From contig SVLJ01000007.1 of NCBI GenBank assembly GCA_015067995.1, positions 40,403 through 104,402 on the forward strand: DNA of 64,000 bases, given 5' to 3'. Below are positions 1 through 8,307 of this stretch, in pieces. Under the pieces are notes generated by a model, which saw nothing but the letters and a program-made list of their open reading frames with translations, ran no database searches and was not told the DNA's origin. How positions within the stretch are numbered: the stretch's first letter is position 1; each line of letters opens with the position of its first letter. The position numbers and the translations under genes were made by a program. This stretch comes from Oscillospiraceae bacterium. Its GTDB lineage: Bacteria; Bacillota; Clostridia; Oscillospirales; Oscillospiraceae.

Positions 1-60
1 TCTTCGGATGATCAAACAGTGTCCTACAGAGAGTGTTCCTCTTTGTGACTGCTCATACGC

Positions 61-92
61 AAAGACAGGCGTCCGATAGGACGCCTGTCTTT
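61..92. terminator. Hairpin terminator after the CPBP protease gene
   Basis: Perfect 14-bp inverted repeat (61-74 with 79-92) around a GATA loop, 10 bases beyond the stop of the minus-strand CPBP gene. The T tract is short on both strands, so it may end transcription from either side. Confidence 0.7.
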
Positions 93-101
93 GTTCATGG
101 A

Positions 102-782
102 TCAAAGGATGCCGAACAGAATACATCCCACGGTATTAATGGCGAAGTTGGCAAACATGTGCACCATCCAGCTGGCCCATATGGTTCCTGTCCGCTCGTT
201 GAGAAAGTCAAAGAGAAGGCCGCCCACAAACAGACCAGCCAGCGCCAGTGCAAAGAGCCACCATTCCCACCAGCCAAGCATCATGGCTGTATGGTATACA
301 GCAAACACCAGTGCGCTGAAGCCGTAAGCAAATCCGCGGCCCACAAGGGATTTTAGAGTGAAGAAGGCGAAGCCGCGGAAGAAGAATTCTTCCAACAGGG
401 AATTGATTAAGGAGATATAGATGGCCACCAGCAGAAAATTGTCCCGGTCTACGCCGATATTTTCCTCCAGAAGCCCGGTAATGGCAGAGAAATCACCCAG
501 TTGACTGAAAATCCAATAGGCTGCCATAATGAACATGAATACGCCGCAGCCAAGACCCAGCGCCGGCAGTAAACCCCTGCGGCTGACGATAAAGAACTGC
601 TTTGGATGGAAGGCAGGATCCATACGGCTGTACAACAGAGGACAGAGGAGAAAAAGCGTTACCTTGGCGGCGGATTTCCACCAATAGTCCGGGCGCAGAA
701 CACCGTCTACCAGCAGCATTGCAGCGCAGCAGAGGGATACCATGCCTACCAAAGCGAGGATGCGCTTTTGATGATTGTTCAT
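102..782 (-). CDS. CPBP family intramembrane glutamic protease
   Basis: A 226-residue polytopic membrane protein with the three CPBP (Abi/CAAX-protease-like) motifs: EEFFFRGF with Glu131, Glu132 and Arg136; His164 in the second motif; and His208 near the C-terminus. These residues form the membrane-embedded active site of the family. Hydrophobic segments fill almost the whole chain. Substrates of bacterial CPBP proteins are mostly unknown; some process prenylated proteins or peptides or give bacteriocin self-immunity, and nothing here points to either. It starts 15 bases after the AlaX-like gene with its own GGGAG ribosome site, so the two are probably cotranscribed. Confidence 0.88.
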   Translation of the reverse strand: MNNHQKRILALVGMVSLCCAAMLLVDGVLRPDYWWKSAAKVTLFLLCPLLYSRMDPAFHPKQFFIVSRRGLLPALGLGCGVFMFIMAAYWIFSQLGDFSAITGLLEENIGVDRDNFLLVAIYISLINSLLEEFFFRGFAFFTLKSLVGRGFAYGFSALVFAVYHTAMMLGWWEWWLFALALAGLFVGGLLFDFLNERTGTIWASWMVHMFANFAINTVGCILFGIL

Positions 783-797
783 AGTATACTCCCTTGG

Positions 798-1946
798 TTA
801 TTGATGAAAGAACGACTCAATTTCCGGCTGAGAAGCGGCGGCTGTGCCCTGAGCAAAGCCGTTTCGTCCGCCGCCGCGACCCTTCAGAGCAGCGTTCATA
901 GCCTTTACCAGCCCGGAGATATCGGCGCCGTCGGCCCGACCCAGTGCATAGTTGTACTGACCGTTTTCACCGGCAAACACGGCACATAGTCCACCGCATT
1001 CCTTTGTCACGGCGTCGCACAGACGACGGACAGAGGCGGGCTGCATGGGCGGCTGGAACACCAGCACATCTCCGGCTGCTGCATATGCCTGTGCCGTCTG
1101 TGTAAAGAGCTGAGTTTCCAGCAGTGCAGCCTGGTGCTTTGCGTTCGTCAGTTCTTCCTGCAGACGATCCACAGCCGCTGCGGTGGCATGCATCTTGACA
1201 GAAAGTGCCTGTGCCACCATACGGTTCTGGTCGTACACGGTGTCGAAAAATTCCAGTGCCCGGTTGCCGCAGAGAATCTCCATGCGGACACCGTCACGGA
1301 ATTTCTGGCAGGAGAGGATCTTAATCAATCCCACCTGTCCTGCCCGCAGGACATGGGTGCCGCAGCAGGCACAGCAGTCGGCAGTGGGGAAGCGAACGAT
1401 CCGCACCTGACCGGAAAGCTCCTTTTTGCTGCGGTAATCCAGCGCAGCAAGTTCCTCTGGAGAGGGATATGTGATTTCGGAGGCCACATCGGCGGCAATG
1501 ACAGCGTTGGCACGGCGCTGCGCCTTCATGGCCTGTTCCCATGTGATATCGGCGTTATAATCAATGGTGACAGTGTCGGCACCCATGTGGAAACCCACGT
1601 TGTCGCAATGGAACATTTCACAGAGGATACCACTGATAATATGCTCGCCGGAATGCTGCTGCATGTGATCAAAGCGGCGTTTCCAGTCAATGCGGCAAAT
1701 GGCGTTTTCCACGTTTTCCACAGGCTTTTCTACAATGTGGAAAACCACGCCGCCTTTTTCATGAACATCCAGTACGGCGATACCGTTGATGGTGCCGTGG
1801 TCGGCCGGCTGGCCGCCGCCCTCAGGATAGAAGGCGGTGCGATCCAGAATCAGTGCGGGTTTACCCTTCCAGTCGGTGCATTCCAGCACCGTGGCGGTAA
1901 ATTCCTGTAAGAATGCGTCGGTGTAGTACAGTTTTTCGGTGCTCAT
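798..1946 (-). CDS. Alanyl-tRNA editing protein (AlaX-like, with DHHA1 domain)
   Basis: A 382-residue stand-alone editing protein related to the AlaRS editing and C-Ala domains. It would hydrolyse Ser or Gly mischarged on tRNA-Ala in the cytoplasm. The zinc-site motifs are visible: HMQQHSGEH at residues 94-102 and CCACCGTH at 191-198. A coiled stretch and a glycine-rich DHHA1-type C-terminal domain follow, which fits the long AlaX type. The ATG at 1946 is chosen because GAAAGGA sits at correct spacing; an in-frame extension upstream lacks both a ribosome site and family similarity. It lies between the frameshifted membrane gene and the CPBP gene. Confidence 0.88.
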   Translation of the reverse strand: MSTEKLYYTDAFLQEFTATVLECTDWKGKPALILDRTAFYPEGGGQPADHGTINGIAVLDVHEKGGVVFHIVEKPVENVENAICRIDWKRRFDHMQQHSGEHIISGILCEMFHCDNVGFHMGADTVTIDYNADITWEQAMKAQRRANAVIAADVASEITYPSPEELAALDYRSKKELSGQVRIVRFPTADCCACCGTHVLRAGQVGLIKILSCQKFRDGVRMEILCGNRALEFFDTVYDQNRMVAQALSVKMHATAAAVDRLQEELTNAKHQAALLETQLFTQTAQAYAAAGDVLVFQPPMQPASVRRLCDAVTKECGGLCAVFAGENGQYNYALGRADGADISGLVKAMNAALKGRGGGRNGFAQGTAAASQPEIESFFHQ

Positions 1947-1981
1947 GTGGAAAAATCCTTTCAAAATCAAATGATGAGGAG

Positions 1982-2409
1982 TCAGAAGATCCGCAGCAGC
2001 GGAAGGATTATGTATTCGGAGATTAGGAAATATCCGTAGTACCGCCATGTCAACAGCAGGCCGAGTACGATGGAGAGGGCATAGTTCCATTGCTTCATGG
2101 GATTGCCGAAATGACGGTTATAGAAATATAAACAGAGAGAACATGCTATCAGGATCAGACCGATCAGCGACATGGAACTGAAAAGCAGAATCCATGCTCC
2201 GCCGTCCGGCAGCAGCTTTTCGATAAGTGAGAAAAAGAGAAATCCACCAAAGGGGTACATGAGAAGCAGAGCCGCAGCGGTAAGCATGGCGTATGTTCTG
2301 GAACGGACGGTGGCTGATTTTTCCTGTCCTGGTGCCAAAGCAGGATGGATGTACCCATGACAGCAGCACCGATGCCGAAGGAAATGATGATCAAGGTCAG
2401 TTCGGACAT
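1982..2409 (-). pseudogene. Small membrane protein split by a one-base frameshift
   Basis: An ATG at 2409 with a strong AGGAGGT site opens a frame that begins MSELTL, gives one membrane segment (LIIISFGIGAAVMGTSILLW) and reaches HQDRK. At an A5 run (2318-2322) the sensible continuation jumps to the -1 frame (SATVRSRTYAML) and runs through three more hydrophobic segments to a stop at 1982. The second frame has no start with a ribosome site of its own. With A6 the product would be one protein of about 142 residues. A mutation, a sequencing indel or programmed slippage would all fit. No family is recognised. Confidence 0.6.
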
Positions 2410-2500
2410 ACGCCTACCTCCTGAATTCGGGAGAGGAGATCCCCTGTTCTGACATTGTATCATAGCGGCGGAATGCATGCAACATCGGCGCGGGAAAGAG

Positions 2501-2530
2501 AAAAAGGGCGGACGCCGCAGCGTCCACCCT
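2501..2530 (-). terminator. Terminator of the Na+-pump operon
   Basis: An 11-bp stem (2505-2515 with 2520-2530, one G-T pair) and a CGCA loop, followed on the minus strand by five T. It lies 11 bases after the stop of the 41-residue gene. Confidence 0.8.
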
Positions 2531-2540
2531 TGCATTGTGT

Positions 2541-2666
2541 TTACTTGGGAGAGGTGACCTTATTCAGCAGGGCAACCAGACCCCAGATGACGAGGATAAC
2601 AATGAAGATACCAACCATGCCCTTGGCCATGATGCCCAGGCAAGTCATAATCAGAGCCATATTCAT
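2541..2666 (-). CDS. Small membrane subunit, OadG-like (41 aa)
   Basis: A 41-residue protein beginning MNMALIMTCL, with one long hydrophobic segment (about residues 4-34, including GIFIVILVIWGLVALL) and a short basic tail. TAAGGAGG lies at good spacing before the ATG. It follows the beta subunit gene by 17 bases, inside the same riboswitch-controlled transcript. Its position and topology match the small gamma/OadG-type subunits that anchor Na+-translocating decarboxylases, though it is shorter than typical OadG and has no cytoplasmic zinc-binding tail. The function is inferred mainly from context. Confidence 0.7.
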   Translation of the reverse strand: MNMALIMTCLGIMAKGMVGIFIVILVIWGLVALLNKVTSPK

Positions 2667-2683
2667 ATTCTATGTCCTCCTTA

Positions 2684-3790
2684 TTACAGAACCTGCTCGA
2701 CCAGAGTGATGATGAGACCACCGGCGATAACAGAAGCGATCTGACCACTGACGTTGGCACCTGCGGCGTGCATCAGCAGGAAGTTGCCTCTGTCCTCGGC
2801 CTGACCCATCTTATGAACCATACGGGAAGCCATGGGGAATGCGGAGATACCGGCTGCGCCGATCATAGGATTGACCTTGACCTTGGAGAACAGGTTCAGC
2901 AGCTTGGCGAAGAACACACCGCCAACAGTGTCGAACACAAAGCCCAGCAGACCCAGAGCCAGGATCAGCAGAGTTTCCCAGGTGACGAACAGGTCGGCCT
3001 TCATGCGGAAAGCAACAGACAGACCCAGAACGATGGTTACCAGATTGGCCAGAGCGCCCTGTGCGGTGGAGCTGAGGCTATCCAGCACGCCGCACTCGCG
3101 GATCAAATTGCCGAACATCAGGAAGCCGATGAGCTCAGCACTCTTGGGAGCCACGCTGCCGGCAATGATGGTGACGAAGATGGGGAACAGGATGCGGGTG
3201 GTTTTGGAAATGCTGGCAGGGTTGTAGGGCATGCGGATCATGCGCTCTTTCTTGGTGGTGATGGCCTTGATGATGGGGGGCTGAATGATGGGGACCAGAG
3301 CCATGTAGCTGTAGGCGGCCACCATGATGGCGCCCTGATACTTAGAATCGAAGTAGTTGGCCACATAGATGGAGGTGGGGCCGTCAGCAGCGGCGATGAT
3401 GGCGGTGGAGGCGGCATCCTTCAGGTCGAAGCCCAGCGCCACAGCCACAACCAGAGTGAAGAAGATGCCGAACTGTGCGGCAGCGCCGAACAGGAACATC
3501 TTAGGATTGGACAGCAGGGGGCCGAAGTCGATCATGGCACCGATGCCGATGAACAGCAGCAGGGGGAAAAGTTCGCTGGCGATACCGGCGTTAAACAGAG
3601 TCTCGATCGCCTCAGTATGGACGGAGGGAAGATTGACCAGAATAGCGCCGAAGCCCATGGGCAGTAGCAGGGTGGGTTCCATTTCCTTCTTGATGGCGCA
3701 CCAGATCAGAGCACAGCCAATGCCGATCATCAGCAGTTCCTGCCAGGTGACGCTCAGGAGAGTGCCAAAGAGGTCGTAGAAGAAATCCAT
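2684..3790 (-). CDS. Sodium ion-translocating decarboxylase, beta subunit
   Basis: A 368-residue polytopic membrane protein of the OadB/GcdB/MmdB family, which couples decarboxylation of carboxybiotin to Na+ export. The signature ADGPTSIY lies at residues 135-142; its Asp136 corresponds to the essential Na+-binding aspartate of the family. The sequence is hydrophobic throughout, and the length fits the shorter GcdB/MmdB type. No alpha (carboxyltransferase) or biotin-carrier gene lies nearby, so the subunit is an orphan here and must take its partner from elsewhere or work differently. It is transcribed from its own promoter through a yybP-ykoY-type leader and followed by the 41-residue gene. 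Confidence 0.92.
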   Translation of the reverse strand: MDFFYDLFGTLLSVTWQELLMIGIGCALIWCAIKKEMEPTLLLPMGFGAILVNLPSVHTEAIETLFNAGIASELFPLLLFIGIGAMIDFGPLLSNPKMFLFGAAAQFGIFFTLVVAVALGFDLKDAASTAIIAAADGPTSIYVANYFDSKYQGAIMVAAYSYMALVPIIQPPIIKAITTKKERMIRMPYNPASISKTTRILFPIFVTIIAGSVAPKSAELIGFLMFGNLIRECGVLDSLSSTAQGALANLVTIVLGLSVAFRMKADLFVTWETLLILALGLLGFVFDTVGGVFFAKLLNLFSKVKVNPMIGAAGISAFPMASRMVHKMGQAEDRGNFLLMHAAGANVSGQIASVIAGGLIITLVEQVL

Positions 3791-3870
3791 AACAACAAGT
3801 CTCCTTTTTCAAATTCTGCAATGGGAAAGATTGCGTGAGCGGGCTTGCGGGAGTCGGAGTATCCAGTCAT

Positions 3871-3995
3871 AAAAAAAACAGACCTTCGCGGCACAAAATA
3901 AGCCGCAAAAGTCTTGTCATTTCAGGCAAATGCGGGTCTCCCGACCGTATTGACGCATGTTGCCGCGCCAAATAAGACGCCGACTACTCCCTTTT
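3871..3995 (-). promoter_or_regulatory. yybP-ykoY (Mn2+) riboswitch with terminator
   Basis: The minus-strand leader holds the conserved yybP-ykoY elements in order: AAAAGGGAGUAG at the 5' side, a P2 stem GCGUC/GGCGC, GGCAACAUGCGUCAAUACG pairing with CGCAUUUGCC, and 3' ACAAGACUUUU closing P1. The 3' strand overlaps an intrinsic terminator (3880-3914: AGACUUUUGCGGC with GCCGCGAAGGUCU) followed by eight U. In this class ligand-stabilised P1 prevents the terminator, so Mn2+ should switch the gene on. Class assignment is from remembered consensus; regulation is inferred. Confidence 0.8.
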
Positions 3996-4006
3996 ACATA
4001 CGTAAT

Positions 4007-4035
4007 AGAATACCTTTCCAAATCAGAGGTGTCAA
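4007..4035 (-). promoter_or_regulatory. Promoter of the riboswitch-beta subunit operon
   Basis: TTGACA at 4035-4030 and TATTCT at 4012-4007 with a 17-base spacer, placed just upstream of the riboswitch aptamer. Confidence 0.8.
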
Positions 4036-4123
4036 GGGATTTTGTGAAAAAACAGGTAAAATTAACAATGTACATACGCAATAAATGCTATGTTCGCAAG
4101 AAAGAGAATATGCTGTAAAATGG

Positions 4124-4151
4124 AAAAGCTGCCCGGCATAAACCGGGCAGC
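4124..4151 (-). terminator. Terminator of aspS
   Basis: Stem GCTGCCCGG (4128-4136 with 4143-4151) and a six-base loop, followed by T4 on the minus strand, 7 bases after the aspS stop. Confidence 0.8.
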
Positions 4152-4157
4152 CAGAGC

Positions 4158-5942
4158 TTATTTATCCTGAGGAACCAGAGAGATATACAGCTCGTCCAGC
4201 TGCTTTTTGTCCACCACGTCGGGGCAGGACATCATCAGGTCTGAGGCGTTCTGTACCTTGGGGAAGGCGATGACATCGCGGATGGAGGAGGCACCTGCCA
4301 TCAGCATGCACAGACGGTCCAGACCGTAGGCCAGACCACCGTGGGGAGGTGCGCCGAACTTGAAGGCATTCACCAGATGGCCGAAGCGCTCCTGAATGTC
4401 CTCGTCGGAGATACCCAGTGCCTGGAAAGCCTTCTCCTGCATCTCGGGAGTGTTGATACGAATGGAGCCGCCGCCCAGCTCGGTGCCGTTGAGGACGATA
4501 TCATAGGCACGGGCGCGGCAGTTGGCCTTGTCGGTGAGGATCTTATCCTCATCCTCCACCATGGGAGCGGTGAAGGGATGGTGCATGGCCTGATAACGAC
4601 CCTCTTCCTCACTGTATTCAAACATGGGGAACTCGGTGACCCACAGGAACTTGAACTCGTTGGGGTCCACCAGACCCATCTGCTTGGCGACTTCACAGCG
4701 CAGAGCGCCCAGAGCTGCCCAGACCACCTCGTTTTTGGCATCGCCCACGATCAGCACCAGATCGCCGTCCTTGGCACCGGCACGCTCCAGAATGGCAGCG
4801 TTCTCTTCCTCGGTGAGGAATTTGGCGTAGGAGCTGGTGACGGCACCCTCGTGGAGACGGGTCCAGGCCAGACCCTTGGCATGGTAGGTCTTGGCGAAGT
4901 CGGTGAGTTTGTCGATCTTCTTGCGGGGGAAGGCTGCGGCGCCGCCCTCAATGTTGATGAGTCGCACGCTGCCGCCGGCGGCCACAGGACCGGAAAACAC
5001 GCCAAAGCCGCAGTCCTTGACGATGTCGCTGATGTCCTTCAGCTCGAAGCCGAAGCGCAGGTCGGGCTTGTCGGAACCGAAGCGATCCATGGCCTCCTGC
5101 CAGGGCATCCGCAGGAAAGGAGTCTGGACATCCACATTCAGCACTTCCTTGAAAACACGCTTCATGAAGCCTTCCTGAATGGCCATGATGTCATCCTCAT
5201 TGATGAAGCTCATCTCCAGATCGATCTGGGTGAATTCCGGCTGACGGTCAGCGCGGAGATCCTCGTCACGGAAACAGCGGGCGATCTGGAAGTAGCGGTC
5301 AAAACCGGAAAGCATCAGCAGCTGCTTGTACTGCTGGGGGGACTGAGGCAGAGCATAGAACTTGCCGGGATGGACGCGGGAAGGCACCAGATAGTCACGT
5401 GCACCCTCGGGAGTGGACTTGGTGAGAACGGGTGTTTCGATTTCCAGGAAGCCGTTCTCATCGAAGTAGTCACGGGCGATCTTGGTGATCTTATGACGGG
5501 TGGCGATGGCGTGCTGCATGTCGGGACGGCGCAGATCCAGATAGCGGTACTTCAGGCGCAGCATGTCGTTGGCGTTGGAATTTTCCATGATCTCAAAGGG
5601 AGGAGTCTCAGCCTTTGCCAGCAGACGCAGCTCAGTGACATAAATCTCCACGTCGCCGGTGGCGATCTTATTGGTCTTGGCCTCGCGCTCCCGGACGGTG
5701 CCCACGGCGGCTACCACATACTCGGCGCGGAGGGAAGCGGCCTTTTCGAAGATGGCCTTGTCGGTGCTGTCGTCAAAGGACAGCTGCACAAGTCCGGTGC
5801 GGTCACGGAGATCCACAAAGATCAGACCGCCCAGATCGCGCTGACGCTGAACCCAGCCACAGACGGAAACGGTCTTTCCGGCATCGGTGATGCGCAGGTC
5901 GCCGCAGTAGTGAGAACGCTTGAAATTCTGAATGTTGTCCAT
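4158..5942 (-). CDS. aspS: Aspartate--tRNA ligase
   Basis: A 594-residue class IIb synthetase that charges tRNA-Asp. The N-terminal OB fold (about residues 1-110, with CGWVQRQRDLGG) binds the anticodon. The catalytic domain shows motif 2 (FRDEDLRADRQPEFTQ) and motif 3 (GLAYGLDRL), with the bacterial GAD insertion between. Length is normal for bacterial AspRS. Discrimination between tRNA-Asp and tRNA-Asn cannot be read from the sequence. It lies 97 bases downstream of hisS, a common Firmicutes pair, and probably shares the T-box-controlled transcript. Confidence 0.97.
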   Translation of the reverse strand: MDNIQNFKRSHYCGDLRITDAGKTVSVCGWVQRQRDLGGLIFVDLRDRTGLVQLSFDDSTDKAIFEKAASLRAEYVVAAVGTVREREAKTNKIATGDVEIYVTELRLLAKAETPPFEIMENSNANDMLRLKYRYLDLRRPDMQHAIATRHKITKIARDYFDENGFLEIETPVLTKSTPEGARDYLVPSRVHPGKFYALPQSPQQYKQLLMLSGFDRYFQIARCFRDEDLRADRQPEFTQIDLEMSFINEDDIMAIQEGFMKRVFKEVLNVDVQTPFLRMPWQEAMDRFGSDKPDLRFGFELKDISDIVKDCGFGVFSGPVAAGGSVRLINIEGGAAAFPRKKIDKLTDFAKTYHAKGLAWTRLHEGAVTSSYAKFLTEEENAAILERAGAKDGDLVLIVGDAKNEVVWAALGALRCEVAKQMGLVDPNEFKFLWVTEFPMFEYSEEEGRYQAMHHPFTAPMVEDEDKILTDKANCRARAYDIVLNGTELGGGSIRINTPEMQEKAFQALGISDEDIQERFGHLVNAFKFGAPPHGGLAYGLDRLCMLMAGASSIRDVIAFPKVQNASDLMMSCPDVVDKKQLDELYISLVPQDK

Positions 5943-6039
5943 AAAATCAACTCCGTTTTGTATAATTAAAGATATATATTACAAATTGTATTTGATTTTT
6001 CCTTGTTTTGCACCAAAATAACGGCCTGCAGCGGTACGT

Positions 6040-7398
6040 TTACTCCAGAATGATGGCACCCTTTTCCAGTTCGGCAAGGCCGGCTTTGATGCGTGCGATG
6101 GTGGCTGCGGAATCCAGCTTGGTCTGTTCACCGGTCGTCATATCCTTGCAGGCCACGATGCCGGCGTTGATCTCATCCTCACCCAGGAAAATGGCGTAGG
6201 GCACACCGATCTTATCAGCATAGGTCATCTTCTGCTTGAACTTCTTCTGCTCGGTGTAGAGCTGGGTGCGGATGCCGCTTTCCCTCAGTGTGGTGGCCAG
6301 GCTGATGGCGGCGGAGAGATCCTCAGTCATGGGCAGCACCAGCACATCGGCGGGAGCAGTGGGCAGGGCGTCATTGAGGAGCTTCTGCTCACCCAGAACG
6401 TAGAACAGACGGGTGAGACCGATGGAGATGCCTACGCCGGGAAGCTGTTTGTCGGTATAATACTCTGCCAGATTGTCGTAGCGGCCGCCGGAGCAGACAG
6501 AACCGATCTCCGGATGATCCAGCAGGGTGGTTTCATAAACGGTGCCGGTATAGTAGTCCAGACCGCGGGCGATGGTGAGATCCACGGCAAAGTTTTCGGC
6601 GGGGATGCCGAAGGCGGCCAGATATTTCACCACAGCCTTCAGCTCGGCAAGACCGGCGTCGAAAATCTCGTGACGACCCTGATAACCCTCCAGCGCGGCC
6701 AGCACTTCCTCGTTGCTGCCGGTGATGGCAATGAACTTCAGGATCTCGTCAGCGTCTGCCTCAGAGAGAGCAATCTCCTCGCCCATGAGGATGGCCTTGA
6801 CCTTATCGGGTCCGATCTTGTCCAGCTTGTCCACGGTGCGCATGATGTCGCCGGATTTTTCCGTGAGTCCCAGCATGCCGTAGAAGCCGTTGAGGATCTT
6901 GCGGTTATTCACCCGGATCTGGAAACGCTTGAGACCCAGCGTGGAGAAGGTCTTATAAATGATGGCCGGAATCTCCGCTTCGTTGGTGATATCCAGCTTG
7001 CCGTCGCCGATGATATCGATATCCGCCTGATAGAACTCACGGAAGCGGCCGCGCTGGGCGCGCTCACCGCGGTAGACCTTGCCGATCTGATAGCGGCGGA
7101 AGGGGAAGGCCAGCTCATTGTAATGCAGAGCTACGTACTTGGCCAGAGGAACGGTCAGGTCAAAGCGCAGGGAAAGGTCGCTGTCGCCCTTGGTGAAGCG
7201 GTAAATCTGCTTCTCTGTTTCACCGCCGGCTTTTGCCAGCAATACTTCGCTGGATTCGATAACGGGGGTATCAAGAGGGGTGAAGCCGTAGAGAGAGTAG
7301 GTCTCCCGCAGGACCTTCATAATGCGCTCCATCTGCTGCTGAGGCGCGGGAAGCAGCTCCATAAAGCCGGACAGAGTACGGGGGGTCATCTTTGCCAT
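6040..7398 (-). CDS. hisS: Histidine--tRNA ligase
   Basis: A 452-residue class II HisRS. Motif 2 (YRGERAQRGRFREFYQ) and the two histidine-specific motifs (GLDYYTGTVYE and CSGGRYDNL) are clear, followed by the C-terminal anticodon-binding domain. The start is the ATG at 7398 (MAKMTPRT), preceded by AAAGGAG; open frame further upstream is leader sequence. It is slightly longer than the usual 420-430 residues. Expression should depend on uncharged tRNA-His through the T-box leader upstream, and the 190 bases between that terminator and the start carry a dispersed repeat. Confidence 0.97.
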   Translation of the reverse strand: MAKMTPRTLSGFMELLPAPQQQMERIMKVLRETYSLYGFTPLDTPVIESSEVLLAKAGGETEKQIYRFTKGDSDLSLRFDLTVPLAKYVALHYNELAFPFRRYQIGKVYRGERAQRGRFREFYQADIDIIGDGKLDITNEAEIPAIIYKTFSTLGLKRFQIRVNNRKILNGFYGMLGLTEKSGDIMRTVDKLDKIGPDKVKAILMGEEIALSEADADEILKFIAITGSNEEVLAALEGYQGRHEIFDAGLAELKAVVKYLAAFGIPAENFAVDLTIARGLDYYTGTVYETTLLDHPEIGSVCSGGRYDNLAEYYTDKQLPGVGISIGLTRLFYVLGEQKLLNDALPTAPADVLVLPMTEDLSAAISLATTLRESGIRTQLYTEQKKFKQKMTYADKIGVPYAIFLGEDEINAGIVACKDMTTGEQTKLDSAATIARIKAGLAELEKGAIILE

Positions 7399-7456
7399 GG
7401 TGATCGATCTCCTTTGTGGTGGTTTTCTGGTGTCAGAAGATAGAAAAAGGGGGACC

Positions 7457-7553
7457 CGGCGCAAACCAGCGAAGCGTTTGCGTTGGGGAGGAGGACGCGC
7501 AGTGGAATGGGAGAGCCTTGCCGCTTGCGGCGAGGCGAGAGTATGGAGCTTGC
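7457..7553 (+). repeat. Intergenic repeat, copy 1 (hisS leader)
   Basis: About 97 bases that align closely with 11802-11902. Shared blocks are CGCAAACCA, GCGTTTGCG, GGAATG, TTGCC and GGCGA, with two small hairpins conserved in both. It lies between the T-box terminator and hisS and is therefore transcribed, in antisense to the strand given here. No coding capacity is supported. Confidence 0.75.
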
Positions 7554-7560
7554 AAGGACG

Positions 7561-7770
7561 AAAAGACGCTCTCGTCCCAATGTTTTTGGGACGAGAGCAT
7601 CCAATGCTTTCGTGGTGCCACCCAAATTCAAGAGGCGGTGCCTCTCCTTTGAGGCCTCCTGTTACGGGGAGGATGCCGTGGGCATTTCTGCCCCCGCTCG
7701 GCCGCTGTCCTTCTTCCGGTCCTGCCAGAACGCTCTCAACCAAAGGCGCTCCTCTCTGTAAGGCGGGATG
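7561..7770 (-). promoter_or_regulatory. T-box leader of hisS
   Basis: The minus strand contains the T-box sequence GGGTGGCACCACG (7611-7623). It is followed by an intrinsic terminator with a 13-bp stem (7568-7580 with 7586-7598) ending in TTTT. Uncharged tRNA-His should pair with TGGC and favour the antiterminator. The Stem I specifier codon could not be assigned with confidence, so His specificity rests on the downstream gene. Confidence 0.88.
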
Positions 7771-7815
7771 ATCGGTCTACTGCTGCGGCTTCACAGCGGT
7801 ATATGTTATTATGCT

Positions 7816-7844
7816 ATTCTATGCAAATTGCCGCAAAAAGTCAA
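7816..7844 (-). promoter_or_regulatory. Promoter of T-box-hisS-aspS
   Basis: TTGACT (7844-7839), 17-base spacer, TAGAAT (7821-7816) on the minus strand. This gives an RNA leader of about 410 bases before hisS. Confidence 0.75.
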
Positions 7845-7871
7845 GAATGGCGGCGATTTCAAAACGTTTTC

Positions 7872-8285
7872 TTATGCGATGGGGCGGGGACGGGGATTGA
7901 CGATGAGGCGCCAGTCCAGATCGCCGCGAGACAGCCCCAGAATCAGCATTTCTGCTGTGGCAATGTTGCTGGCGAAGGGAATGTTGTGCTGGTCGCACAG
8001 GCGGGAAATATAAGGAACATCCGACTGCATGGCATCGCTGTTGGGATCGCTGAAAAACAGGACCATATCAAACTCGTCGTAGGCGATGCGGGCGCCGATT
8101 TGTTGGCTGCCGCCATGGGCGTAGGACAGGAAGCAGTGAACATTCAGGCCGGTAGCTTCAGCGACCATATGACCGGTGGTGTTGGTAGCGTACAGGCTGT
8201 GACGGGACAGAATTCCGGCATAGGCTGTGCAGAACTGGACCATCAATTCTTTTTTGTTGTCGTGGGCCATAAAAGCGATGTTCAT
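7872..8285 (-). CDS. mgsA: Methylglyoxal synthase
   Basis: A 137-residue protein matching MgsA, which converts dihydroxyacetone phosphate to methylglyoxal and phosphate and bypasses lower glycolysis under phosphate limitation. Family features include MAHDNKKELM at the N-terminus with the conserved His and Lys, the phosphate-binding TNTTGHMVAEATG stretch, and FFSDPNSDA. The ATG at 8285 has AAAGGAG upstream. It follows the MinD-like gene by 22 bases; mgsA after a minD-type gene is a common clostridial arrangement. Confidence 0.95.
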   Translation of the reverse strand: MNIAFMAHDNKKELMVQFCTAYAGILSRHSLYATNTTGHMVAEATGLNVHCFLSYAHGGSQQIGARIAYDEFDMVLFFSDPNSDAMQSDVPYISRLCDQHNIPFASNIATAEMLILGLSRGDLDWRLIVNPRPRPIA

Positions 8286-8307
8286 GGGCGGGGATGACTC
8301 CTTTCTT

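Noticed and set aside
7398-7743. A longer hisS start giving 567 residues
   Set aside because: The extra 115 codons cover the T-box terminator and the intergenic repeat, and match no HisRS N-terminus; the ATG at 7398 has a good ribosome site.
7624-7770. A histidine specifier codon in Stem I of the hisS T-box
   Set aside because: A CAC occurs in the leader, but Stem I could not be folded convincingly by eye around it, so no specifier is assigned.
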